NCBI RefSeq assembly: GCF_000524195.1
Contig: NW_020170381.1
Location: 2,216,908-2,280,907 of the forward strand
From: Echinococcus granulosus
Taxonomy: Eukaryota > Platyhelminthes > Cestoda > Cyclophyllidea > Taeniidae
Length of the DNA: 64,000 nucleotides
Direction of reading: 5' to 3'
Shown: positions 50,306 to 59,724 of the stretch, piece by piece
Numbering within the stretch: the first letter of the stretch is position 1
Layout of the letters: each line of letters opens with the position of its first letter
Program-made: the position numbers and the translations under genes
The notes under the pieces: model-generated
Database searches by the model: none
What the model was told of the DNA's origin: nothing
What the model saw: the letters and a program-made list of their open reading frames with translations, nothing else

Positions 50306-50723
50306 TAGTTTAGCGCAGATAACTTAATGGTCAAATTGATAAAGACTGGAACTGTGACCGCTTTAAAGGGAATGAAAACCTCTCTGAAAGATTGATAGAT
50401 GTCAAGCAAATGCATTTCCGAGGTCCAGAAACCCTGAAGATTGATGATTTTGTGGTGATAAAAAGGCATTCTGTTTAGCTTAACTTAAGTACAAAACTAT
50501 ATCACTCACTCCTGAAAGGTTCACAGAGGTGTTTTCTGCACGAAAGGCTAACAAAATAACCACATGTAACTGCATAGGAAATTACTAGCATTCAACACCA
50601 GTCGTAGAGGGTAATCAACCACGGCACAGGTGTTTTACGGTATACATAGGGATGCCCCCCGAAGATAAAAATGCAGTTGTCCACAGACCTAGAGCAACTT
50701 ACACCTCTTGCGCCATTTCTGTC

Positions 50724-51122
50724 TCAAATAAGCAGTTTGCGACAAGTTGGTTCAACCATTTGTCGTAAACCAATAAAGAACGCATCGTATACACACGACC
50801 CCGTAGCAAATGCACCAATCGCTAACCAATAATATCTAAATGATCCAGCGGGAATATCTACACGAATTTCCAAGACGGAACCCACAGCCCACCTGTGAAC
50901 CACACGAACAATATGAAGTACAGACATTTACAGTACTGCCTCAAGGTGGGCCAAGTAATCAAGGATCAAACGTCCCTCTCCTTCATATCACTAAACGCAG
51001 GCCATAGGCATACTTACCAAAACGAATACACAAATTTTACGAGCAAGCTCAACAGGTAATTCGAGGCCGGAAGCCACATACACCGCCACCAACGTCCCAA
51101 TGCGAAACAATCGCCAAGAAAC
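50724..51122 (-). CDS. C-terminal exons of a small membrane-anchored protein, possibly Bcl-2 family
   Basis: Three exons (51018-51122, 50932-50975, 50724-50892) join in phase through introns of only 42 and 39 bases with GT/AG ends. The product segment begins VSWRLFRIGTLVAVYVASG and continues ELARKICVFVL. It ends with a hydrophobic tail (YYWLAIGAFATGS, then AFFIGL) followed by a short polar end and TGA. The pattern of a W..LVAVY..A.GLEL helix and a C-terminal membrane anchor recalls the BH1 region and tail of Bok/Bak proteins. That is a weak, by-eye comparison; BH2 is not clear and no BH3 exon was found. The 5' exons are unidentified. The gene follows CKS1 closely on the same strand. Confidence 0.42.
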
Positions 51123-51286
51123 CTACCACCACTTCAGAAATATCAGGAGTACCGTCGCGAGAGCATGAACGGCCAGATGCGAGCAGGATAATAGAACCAC
51201 CAGAGCCAAAATTCAGAATAGAAGATAAAATAAGACCTCCCACCAAATCTTCGAAAAAAAGTGGTGCTGTTTAGCAAAAAATTTAC

Positions 51287-51292
51287 TTTATT
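51287..51292 (-). terminator. CKS1 polyadenylation signal
   Basis: AATAAA on the minus strand, about 20 bases after the CKS1 stop codon. The short spacing implies a very short 3' UTR. Confidence 0.7.
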
Positions 51293-51312
51293 AAAACACC
51301 ATTAGAGAACAC

Positions 51313-51532
51313 CTACGCGTGCTGAGGATTAGGCTCAGAAAGCACATTCTCAGATGTAGGCTGAACATCCGTACGGGGACGACGAAAGAGGATGACGTGT
51401 GGTTCTGGTTCATGAATCATGTAGTGAACCCATCCGACGGATTGTTGAATCCCCAGTGCGCGCCATTCCCGCTCTGTCATTAGACGATGTTTCGGAATTC
51501 TGCTAACCAATTCCTTTGGCAAATGGACGTGC
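51313..51532 (-). CDS. CKS1: CKS1 exon 2
   Basis: It completes the Arg codon and runs HVHLPKEL to the stop, carrying the kinase-binding and HEPEPH hinge parts of the protein. Confidence 0.96.
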
Positions 51533-51752
51533 CTTAAGACAAAATAATCCGCATGTATACGTTAGCGGTGAACTGATGTGGAGCAACCGTTGAGAGTAAA
51601 AACATACTTAAGAGTTGTGCCAACCCCTTTTTCACCGAAGTATTACAAACAGCAGCCAATAAATCCAGACAAAAAGATCGAGAACTGACGTACCGGTATT
51701 CGTAAACGTCGTCATAATACTTATCCGAGTAGTATATACTCCTATCAGCCAT
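51313..51752 (-). CDS. CKS1: cyclin-dependent kinase regulatory subunit (CKS1)
   Basis: CKS proteins bind cyclin-dependent kinases and act as phospho-adaptors for multisite phosphorylation and for SCF-Skp2 substrates. Two exons (51694-51752 and 51313-51532) join in phase to give 92 residues: [20 protein letters not shown], then [35 protein letters not shown] follows, then [15 protein letters not shown]. This is the whole CKS fold, including the IYYSDKY start, the HxPEPH hinge and LFRRP. Human CKS1B is 79 residues; the extra length here is a polar C-terminal tail ending NPQHA. The intron is 161 bases with acceptor cttaag. ATG at 51752 is chosen because it aligns with the family start. An AATAAA lies 20 bases after the stop. 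Confidence 0.96.
51694..51752 (-). CDS. CKS1: CKS1 exon 1
   Basis: It encodes [19 protein letters not shown] plus the first two bases of Arg, and ends at donor gtacgt. Confidence 0.95.
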
Positions 51753-52044
51753 GAAAAAGCCAAAACAATTCAAATGAAGAAGCAGCTATAGTTTACTGGA
51801 CCCGCACTCTCTGCCTCACCAAAGTCCCAAGCACTTAAACAAATCGTCAAAAGTCAACTCAAACCTAAATTTCCAAAATAAATTTATCCGAGCATCAGAA
51901 AATATCTGCATATATAACAAAATTACAGGGACTTACTTTAAATTACATACCACCGAACAATATCTGCATAATACGGAAGGTTATGAAACGTACTTCAGTG
52001 TTTCAGAAACAACTGATAGATTTGACTCTTGAACTAAATTTTCA

Positions 52045-52275
52045 TTAAATATGCCTGCAGCACCCCGATACTTCACCAAAGGTGAAAAAAGACGTAACAC
52101 TTAGGCAGAATATCAATATTTGACATACAGAAAGTATTACTGCTACTGGCATTTCTTGGAGGCCAGCCCACCTGGTGAAGACGCAATCGCTAAGGCACAA
52201 AAGTAACCCTCTGGCAAAACCGACAATTAATGAGACAACCAACGTATTCCGGTATCTATTCACTATTGCCATAAC
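52045..52275 (-). repeat. dispersed repeat, copy 2
   Basis: It matches 61525-61740 in the same orientation. On the plus strand it runs from caccccgatacttcaccaaa through aggccagcccacctggtgaag to aaaaccgacaatta. The reverse complement carries the same GGGCTGGCCT core as the copies at 48850 and 60776. Confidence 0.75.
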
Positions 52276-53439
52276 AAAGCAGAATAAATGAAATCAGATG
52301 GGCTCCAAATTTTTATTCAATACGTAATTGCCATAATACTATTAGTTAATTCATTATTTCTTCATTGTAGATTTTGCGCAAATTGTAAATGCTGACATTT
52401 ACGTTTAGCACGATAGTGTAGAAAACTGTCAAAATGTGTCTCACCAGAATGAAGAACCAGTTTTAACGTATAGAATGGCCGGAAGGCTACGGATACGCCA
52501 GGCAAGTAATAAATTGGCACCATACGCCATTTATATTACCGTGTTTCTAAAAATTTTAGTTAAGTCGCTTTTATGATGATATGGAGGCCCTAAGTAGCGT
52601 TCGTATCTGCCTTTTTCTAAATATGTTGCTCAATTTTTAATCACATCACATTCTTTTGACAGTCTAGGGGAAGTCTTTGCGTATTTCTCCTTAAGTCTCA
52701 CCTGAAGTCGTAATAACCCAAAGTATGGAGGAGAACATGTGCTAGCTCGGATGCCATGCCGTAGTGGAAAACAACCCAGTGAAATCAAAGTACCCACATT
52801 GCTTAGCTTAAGTAAGCAAAAGTTAAATTTGAAATGGGGGATCCGTTTTCCTCCCCTAGAAGTCAATATTTTTTCGTCCAATGTTTATGAAGGGCATATT
52901 GAGAAGCTACTAAAAATAGAATAATTAAGGCAAATCAAATACGAATTGATCGGTTTTCTTAAATTCATACTTGTAGCTAGGTCAAATGCTAATTATATTA
53001 GAATTTTAAAGGTATGTCTAAATCAGTATCTTTTAGTTTGGAAGCACTCAATCAAAGGTTGAACTGCCTCAACAGCAAGACCATGATAATTACCAAGTGA
53101 TTGGTATCCGTGTTTAGACTGTTCCTGTAAAAGCACTTATTCAAATTCATTAAATCTCTTCATGCTAGGAGTTTTGCCTTTTTGGTACTGCACATTACCG
53201 AAACATTTTAGCGAAAAGTAATGTTTTGATAAAAGTGCCACTAGTTGGACACTTTATGTTAGCTTTAACTAATCACGAAACAAGATGCGTTTCTTTACCT
53301 GCAATATTTTTTTTTATGATAATCTTGCTGCAACACTAAAGGCAGTTGTCTATGTATAGTGGAATAGTAGTAAACGAGTTGTGGAAGTAACAAGCATTGG
53401 TAATGTTAGTAAATAGATAAAGTCGAATTAAATGGTCGC

Positions 53440-53445
53440 TTTAAT
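53440..53445 (-). terminator. possible polyadenylation signal (ATTAAA)
   Basis: ATTAAA on the minus strand, 14 bases after the TAG/TGA region ending the low-complexity gene at 53459. It is a common variant but short and AT-rich, so could be chance. Confidence 0.35.
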
Positions 53446-53458
53446 TGACTCCTATGCG

Positions 53459-55310
53459 TCATCCCATCATGAATCGACTATCCGTGGTGAAATGCGTCGG
53501 TTGAGTTTGGCCTCGGCCTGTTCCCGTTGACATTGGATCGAACCTCGATGAGTTGTACATGGTGCGGGCTTGGTAGTTCCCCTGCACTCCCTGCTGCTGG
53601 TGCGCCGGAGAGATGCGCCAACTGTTGCTGCTGTTAGTGGTGGTGGCGGTGGCAGTGTTGGGTTGTAGCTGACAGTGGTGACGGTGATATATAGGATAGC
53701 CGGAGAAAACTGGTAGCTGACCCGGACTATTAGGTCCAACAAAGTCGTTACTGATTCCGTTGTATATCAGAGTGTCAAGTGGGTTTTCAGCTCTGCTGTT
53801 CGACAAGGCCTGTGTATCTCGATCCCCCGTCTTAGTGATGTTAGGTCGCTGATGGTGGTGATGCTGAACCACCATATGCATCAAATCCCCACCACCACCA
53901 CCACCACCACCACCACCACCTCGAATTACGTTTGCGCCGGAGGCGTGGCTGACAGTCTGGATGTGCTGGATAGGCATTGACGTCTGCGATTGTAATCGCT
54001 GTGATGCTTGATTGGACACCGACTGCAGACTTCGCGAATCAACGCAAGCCTTCTCAAGCTGACGATTTAGTTGTTCTTCTAAGTCGTCATTGTCCTCCGG
54101 TATGAAGGCGTCTTTTGGCTGGTTGGCTGAGATCGCAGCACGCAAAAGCGTCAGATCGCTTGGCTCCATGCCGTCCGGAAAGCTGAAAACACTCTTCACC
54201 CCTCCCGGTCCGACCTCCTCGGAGACGAGGTACTTTTTGATGGCTTCTCGTTGGTTACCTTGGTCTCGGTGAATTGGTGTGTCGGGCAGGACCCCACAAC
54301 CAGTTCCCGGACCGCAGCCACATTCCCTCGAAAAGGGATTGTGCGATTCACGTCTGACAAGAGCACTACTCTCCTGATTCAGCGAATGCTGGGGATTCAA
54401 GGGGTTCTGGAAGGGCGGGGGGTGATGGTTGCTGGAAGCGTTCATCTGGCAGATGCGTCCCACCCCGCCAACACTGAATGTACTCTCACTTGGTCCACTA
54501 GACATAACTGTGCCGACGATTGAATGCTGCGGTCGAATATCAAGACGTCGGAGGGGAGTTTCTCGGAGCGGGCACCAATGTCTGACCGAGTGATCCATGC
54601 TGCTCGAATTTTTGACGCGCCGCCTGAAAGTCACGGTAGTCGTAGGTTGTCCTTTCATCCACGTCTGATTCGAACGTGAATGGAGGCTGGAAGTTGTTGG
54701 CCATGGATTGTTGAGCGTAGTAATTTCCATGATGCATGACCTGGTGGACTGGAGAACTCTGTTGGTGCGAGTCCTGGTGGAAATTATGGGCGTAGCAAGT
54801 GTTCGGATTGCGATTTGCGCGAGAATACATCATGATCCGCCGATCAAGTTCCTCCTCTCCCTGACGCTTGCTCTTTGAGATGGATGTGTTGAAGGGGTTT
54901 TGACGAATGGCAGAACTATTCGCTGGGATCTGTTGTCTGGATTGTGAAAGTGGGTGCTGTTCAGAAGGAAGAGAAAGTGGAGGTTCGTATTTGGCCTGTT
55001 CCACAATATAGCTACTTGACTGATCCCTCACGATGTTTGTTAGACCAGGAAAATAGGTTTCGGCACGGATAACAATTTCTTCAAAGGGATCTTCAGTCGT
55101 TTCAATATAACTCAACTGTGGTCGTAACTTCTCATACCGTTTCCTACCGATTGCCCTGGTAGGATCGACTTGTGCTGCCTCGATTGACTCAAGCTCAGCT
55201 TCTGAGGCCTCGGGAGTGGGACTTCGCTGATTGTTGGTGGGCTTTTGAGACGTTGATTGTGCACAAACAGAAGTATTGCTGGTTGGAGGATCACGAACTC
55301 GAAAAATCAT
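53459..55310 (-). CDS. unrecognised low-complexity protein, about 600 residues in two exons
   Basis: Two long open frames overlap in different frames. Removing a 49-base GT/AG intron (54527-54575) joins them in phase: exon A 54576-55310 (245 codons) and exon B 53459-54526 (356 codons with stop). The product is hydrophilic and rich in Gln, Ser, Asn, Pro and His, with a run of 11 Gly (triplet repeat at 53890-53920) and a His run. More ordered patches are RKRYEKLRPQLSYIE, EDPFEEIVIRAETYFPGL, EELDRRIMMYSRANRNPN and DLEEQLNRQLEKACVDSR. I do not recognise the family. The start is uncertain: upstream codons in another frame (RPFRQKRSLMPQDPDDF) look coding too. A small error instead of an intron could also explain the frame switch. 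Confidence 0.62.
53890..53920. repeat. CCA trinucleotide run encoding poly-Gly
   Basis: About ten uninterrupted ACC/CCA triplets, read as Gly codons on the minus strand inside exon B of the low-complexity gene. Confidence 0.9.
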
Positions 55311-55560
55311 CCGGGTCCTGCGGCATAAGACTCCTCTTCTGCCTAAATGGCCTTATCGGTTGTCGGGTTGCGGACTTAGAGACACTCGTGTGTGATTGGT
55401 CATTCAGATGAGGCTATCCGACTCTGAATGGCTCATGGAAATAGCACCGAGAGGGTGTCCGCGCGCATGTGTGACGGAAGCGTCGACAACTACGGTGGTG
55501 ACCCCTTAACAACGCAATAATCGCTATTTGCGCAATGCGAACTTGCGCGAATTTACTTTT
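55311..55560 (-). other. 5' region of the low-complexity gene
   Basis: This region is GC-richer than its surroundings, with several CpG. An in-frame stop precedes the ATG at 55310, but a second frame here (HTRVSKSATRQPIRPFRQKR) looks coding. Either a spliced 5' exon, or a single-base error in the TTTTT run near 55303, could link it to the main frame. Confidence 0.4.
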
Positions 55561-56237
55561 GACCGTACTCGCACACATACGTACGGAAGGTTATAAAAAT
55601 TACTAATCATCTGCACCGCTTGTAGATAAATAAAACTGATCATTCATTATTGTAAGATGCAAGAGGCGGAGAGCATTAAAACAGCAACTTTTTCAATAAA
55701 CTCTATCTATCTTTACTGCAAATATTCAAAAAGAATGTCGAAACAGTAATGGGATGGTATTTCATCACTAAAGCGGGACATCATTTCAAAACCACATCAT
55801 TATCGACCATAAATTCCCAAGTACTAATACTTCCATGCATTCAGATTTAGTACGTTTACGGATCTTCTGAGAGGTAAATCTGTATGCATAAATATAAGGG
55901 CTTGAATTCAGTATGAATTCTAACATGCTGCTTATTAAGTGGAAACTATGAAACCAACTAGATATTCAGTAATTCAATAATTTTTAATTATCAAGCTAGG
56001 CCATAGGTACCACTTTGCAATATTTAAGGGCATTTTATAGTGAAAGTACAAAACGTCCCCCAATTCTCAACTTCAAATGGCCTTGGTTACAGTCTTACGA
56101 TCAACGCCGAATATGAGTATCATGCCCACCAAATCACGACCAGACGCTGCTTGATGTCCCGTCAATCGCATTTACTATTCAAAGGAGGTGGATCGAGATG
56201 TGTGTATGCCAAACCACTGCTCTTGGCAGCAAACTGA
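55561..56237. other. intergenic, nothing recognised
   Basis: AT-rich sequence with only short frames on either strand. Confidence 0.5.
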
Positions 56238-56320
56238 TTATTCCTATTCAAAATGCCGTGGCGACGACAACAAATTCGCACAATTCCCAAGACTAATACT
56301 ACGATCATATGGCATTCCAA

Positions 56321-56620
56321 TCACACCCCAAATTGCTGACCATTATCCTGGAGCTTAAAACGAAGCAGACGTGAAATGTTGGCATAATCTGGCATTGCAC
56401 CCAGCAGTAGCCAACACGCCTCAGCGAATCGCAAGCTGAGCACATCGTCGAGATCCGTTTCCCAATACAACCACCCTACGATCACAAATATGTACGGCTG
56501 AGGATTATAGCAGGGAGGAAAAACTAGAAACTCAAGCAGACCAACCGAAGTGAAACACAATGACCAACCATTGAGCCTACGAAATTTGGCTGTACAACCA
56601 ATGCTTGATTTCCTGGAGAC
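56321..56620 (-). CDS. unrecognised open frame downstream of UFD1
   Basis: About 100 codons are open on the minus strand after a possible acceptor (aaaatag). It contains a hydrophobic stretch (PQPYIFVIVGWLYW) and DLDDVLSLRFAEACWLLLGA, ending QQFGV and TGA. The amino-acid composition is protein-like but I recognise no family and see no partner exon. It sits only about 130 bases past the UFD1 poly(A) signal. Confidence 0.25.
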   Translation of the reverse strand, partial: VSRKSSIGCTAKFRRLNGWSLCFTSVGLLEFLVFPPCYNPQPYIFVIVGWLYWETDLDDVLSLRFAEACWLLLGAMPDYANISRLLRFKLQDNGQQFGV

Positions 56621-56747
56621 CTATTTTGACTTAAAACACTTAAACTATCATTAAAATTAATGGGCTCCGATCTGGGCAGAATCCTTGATCTGCCCAAGGC
56701 AGAACCTTCATTCTCTCCAAATGGGAATTAAGGTGAAATATATCGAC

Positions 56748-56753
56748 TTTATT
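56748..56753 (-). terminator. UFD1 polyadenylation signal
   Basis: AATAAA on the minus strand, 60 bases after the UFD1 stop codon, within the usual range for a short 3' UTR. Confidence 0.7.
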
Positions 56754-56812
56754 TTCGAGAGCAAACTGCAGAGAGGGGGAAAAAATTACAGTACATTGTC
56801 ATTCGATCAAGA

Positions 56813-56890
56813 TCAGGAGGGTTTCCGAGCGTCATGCTTCAGCTTCACACCTTCTCCATGAAATGGTTTGAAAAAACCATCTGCGCCATC
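56813..56890 (-). CDS. UFD1: UFD1 exon 10
   Basis: [20 protein letters not shown] to the TGA stop matches GGRFVAFSGEGQSLRKKG. The acceptor is ttttag. Confidence 0.95.
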   Translation of the reverse strand, partial: DGADGFFKPFHGEGVKLKHDARKPS

Positions 56891-59724
56891 CTAAAATTTG
56901 ATAATATTTACACCTGAATAATTCGTGTGACTGAGATTGTATGAGTAGAACTAAAAAGCTAGCTATCATAAATCAGGCGATTACTAAAACAGGTAAATTC
57001 ATAAAACATTCAGATTTAATAATTCTTATTCCCTACTGATGGGAGCGACCGAAAACTTTTGTTCCGCGAGCAACGAGTAAAAAAGAGAAAGAACAATGAT
57101 AGTAATAAAAGAAGGTGGGAATCTTTCACATACGTCTGCCTTCTGTTTGGTTACTCGCAGGAAAGTAAGGCTACCCGGTTGGTATTCAAAGTTCGGTACT
57201 CCTCTGAAAGTAAAATCACGAATTTAATCCCAAAAGTGAAAAACGACCCAAAATAAAGTACCTCGTCACCCGCTGGTTCAGTTTAACTTATTGTGGGCGT
57301 GAGGAATAGAAAGCTCAAGTATTTTCGATGAAAGGATCCTGATGCAAGAGGTAAATCAAAAGCCGGATCAACACACGGGATTAATATGATCAATACATTA
57401 TTTTAAGGTCAATGGTTCACCTAACACCAGCATCACAGATTTTACCATAATCGATTGAAACTGAACAGTGCCTTGCAGAAAATCCAAATATGCGGTTACT
57501 TATCTACTGACCAGCTTCAGAGTCAGGTAAAGGTAAATGTTCAACATTAAGAAAACTAATGTGGCAAAAAATAGATTTCATTTGGGAAAAAAGATGAGGC
57601 AGGCTGACCGTTGTGAGATGATATGACCCGCAGATGCTGAGGCGCCTGTAGTAGACTCACAGCTTCGGCCATCCAATCTACAGCCCATACCACCGAAAAT
57701 CTAACGAAGTAAGCGTCTTTAAACAAACCGAAACAGTTTTTGCAGCGGAATTTCAAGTAGCAAATGTGAGTTCTGGTTCTCTCTTCAGAACAACGAAAAA
57801 AATATGCGGCAAATTTGACAGATTTTGGACCATCTGATTATTAGGCAAGAAGACGTGGGTCTTCTTTGATGCCAAACCTTTGCAAACATGCTTTATTAAA
57901 GCATCAAGTGCGGGAGCAGATAAGGGAACTGAGCAGGATAAAGAACTTGAGTACCCTCAATCCTTTGACTCGCTCCGGGATGAGAGCCTCGTTGTCCTCC
58001 TAACGAATAATAAGCATAATAATATTGTGAAACTACGACGTACTTAAAAGACATATGGGAGCAAGTAAAGAAAAAAACCATACCTCAGAAGCTGATAAAT
58101 TTTTCTCCTTGATTCCATGACTGTCTTCATACCCCACAGGTGGAGCAAAGTCAACCTAGAAAGTGGAAAACCGGTTAGGCTTGTTGTAACTGCTCAGTGA
58201 AACAAGTAGGCCTACTGGCCTAGATTTTTAGGAAATCCAAAATAAAAAACGATGACGCCAGATTGTTAATTTTGTTATGGAAAACCAGATACGATGCATA
58301 ATAAGCGCAATCGATGGTTCATTACCTACTTTAGGGAGGATTAAATGTAAAATGGAAATCAGTTTGCATTTTTGGACGATGAGGCAGCAGTAACTTGAAC
58401 AGCAGAATGCAAATGGTGCAAGCATTTGTTACCACTAAGAAATACCGAAATTAAAGTTCTTACACTCATGTCGCATTCGATGATTCGAACGGCACTCTTC
58501 GGTTGCAACTCAAGGACTTTGAGTTCATACATTGTATCATTGTAAGTGATCGCAAGCGTATCGCCCACCGTGAGGCAAGCGAATTTACGCAAAGCGTACT
58601 CCAATCTGCGAAGAAATGGAGCAGTCGCTACTAGATTTGAATGGCACTAGTGCAGCTAAAAACCACCTGAATTTTGTTCATTAATGTCACCATGCTTTAT
58701 ATGGATGGATGAATGAATTGATAAAAAAATGAGTAAATGAAGGAATGAAGGAATATGAAGTACTACCATCCCAAACAGTATGGAGAATTCATTGTACAAC
58801 CCCATCCCAGGGGAATCATAATCGAAAAAGCATCTCCATGAAATAAGTACAAATATTGGACTGATTTGAATTTTGTCATTAAAAAAGAGGCGGTTGTAGG
58901 CTGTACAGATAGGCTTATTTTATCATATGTACGCAAAACAACATCAACACTCCTGTCCAGTTTTTGTACTAGTTCAAAAGAACGTGGGTGAACGCGCTCT
59001 AAAGTTAGTTATAACCCGTAGGAAATAATAACAATCATCAGAAAGGCAAAACAATAATAATTATAAACAAAAACGGCCCTAACCTAGTGCATTACTTACC
59101 GCAGTATGACTAATATGCTAATATGAATCAAAACACTTGAAAAGAGGCTTCTTCTCTTATAAACCTTTGCTCTATTAAAATAATAGATTCCGATTAGAAT
59201 ACTGGACATACACAGCCTTTGGATTTGATATGTCGAGGAAAGACGTGGATTGGGGTTGGAACTTGGCGAAAGTGGCAACTGGTAAGACAACACTTTTCAC
59301 ATGAACCAAATCCCCTTCTTCAAGGCAAAGATTCTGCAGCATCCAATAAGGCACATAGATTCTACCTTCGTCGGCGACAAATTCAAGCACACCACAATGG
59401 GTGCTTCTATCGGCCGCAGTATTGGTTAATTTAAAGGTCATTGGGTTAAGAGCGTTTAATCTTGCTATCGAAAGGTGGATGAAAAGGACAGGGCTTACTT
59501 AGATGCTCCAAAGCCGACGGTGGCATGAGAACTAGAAATAGCGCAGATATAAAAAATAAAAAATCCTACTTTTGCCACCGTCCATGATGTCATCACGCGC
59601 TTTTCCAGGCGTAAACGAGTGAGAGTAGCAACGATAGGAGGTTGAGAATGTCGAAGCCATATGGGGGAACATAATGTCAAACTAGGAAGATCACTATTTG
59701 GAAGCGCTTACCATCTTTGAAAAC
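56813..59724 (-). CDS. UFD1: ubiquitin recognition factor UFD1, complete, ten exons
   Basis: UFD1 pairs with NPL4 to bring ubiquitinated substrates to the p97/VCP (Cdc48) unfoldase in ER-associated and chromatin-associated degradation. Ten exons join in phase to 299 residues (human 307): 59712-59724, 59570-59681, 59499-59531, 59212-59464, 58464-58605, 58084-58155, 57955-57999, 57609-57700, 57134-57203, 56813-56890. The double-psi barrel carries [64 protein letters not shown] and [12 protein letters not shown]. The NPL4/p97-binding tail has [20 protein letters not shown] and [12 protein letters not shown] is in a 13-base exon; the first introns are 30, 38 and 34 bases, later ones 84 to 606. 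Confidence 0.97.
57134..57203 (-). CDS. UFD1: UFD1 exon 9
   Basis: [19 protein letters not shown] matches GIPNYEFKLGKITFIRNSR, the conserved C-terminal motif. The acceptor is tttcag and the donor gtatgt. Confidence 0.96.
57609..57700 (-). CDS. UFD1: UFD1 exon 8
   Basis: [16 protein letters not shown] matches FSGSGNRLDGKKKG, with a Ser/Ala linker after it. Acceptor cgttag is used because the closer ctgtag breaks phase with exon 7. Confidence 0.9.
57955..57999 (-). CDS. UFD1: UFD1 exon 7
   Basis: [15 protein letters not shown] is 15 codons in phase 0. It lies in the variable acidic linker before the GF.AFSG-like segment. Confidence 0.85.
58084..58155 (-). CDS. UFD1: UFD1 exon 6
   Basis: [19 protein letters not shown] matches the VDFDAPLGYKEPE end of the UFD1 core. 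It is 24 codons in phase 0, with acceptor ttctag and donor gtatgg. Confidence 0.95.
58464..58605 (-). CDS. UFD1: UFD1 exon 5
   Basis: [19 protein letters not shown] to VRIIECDMS, the second half of the barrel. The acceptor is tcgcag and the donor gtaaga. Confidence 0.97.
59212..59464 (-). CDS. UFD1: UFD1 exon 4
   Basis: [14 protein letters not shown] through [16 protein letters not shown] encodes most of the N-terminal ubiquitin-binding barrel. The acceptor is cgatag and the donor gtatgt. Confidence 0.97.
59499..59531 (-). CDS. UFD1: UFD1 exon 3 (33 bases)
   Basis: It reads [11 protein letters not shown], the family IIMPPSALDQL block, between introns of 38 and 34 bases. The donor is gtaagc. 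Confidence 0.93.
   Translation of the reverse strand, partial: FSCHRRLWSI
59570..59681 (-). CDS. UFD1: UFD1 exon 2
   Basis: [20 protein letters not shown] then [10 protein letters not shown], matching FSTQYRCFS and DVEKGGK of UFD1. The acceptor is tcctag and the donor gtagga. Confidence 0.93.
59712..59724 (-). CDS. UFD1: UFD1 exon 1, 13 bases, carries the start ATG
   Basis: Acceptor ctttttag precedes a 13-base segment ending ATG, followed by donor gtaagc and a 30-base intron. Joining gives [14 protein letters not shown], close to the human MFSFNMFDHPIP..FS start. Without it the next exon is preceded in frame by a TAG that is the acceptor. The upstream acceptor could receive a spliced leader or a 5' UTR exon. 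Confidence 0.75.

Larger units (their letters stand above)
51753..53458. other. intergenic between CKS1 and the low-complexity gene
   Basis: It contains a dispersed repeat copy at about 52045-52275. The rest is AT-rich, with a small two-strand open stretch at 52630-52925 that I do not recognise. Confidence 0.5.
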
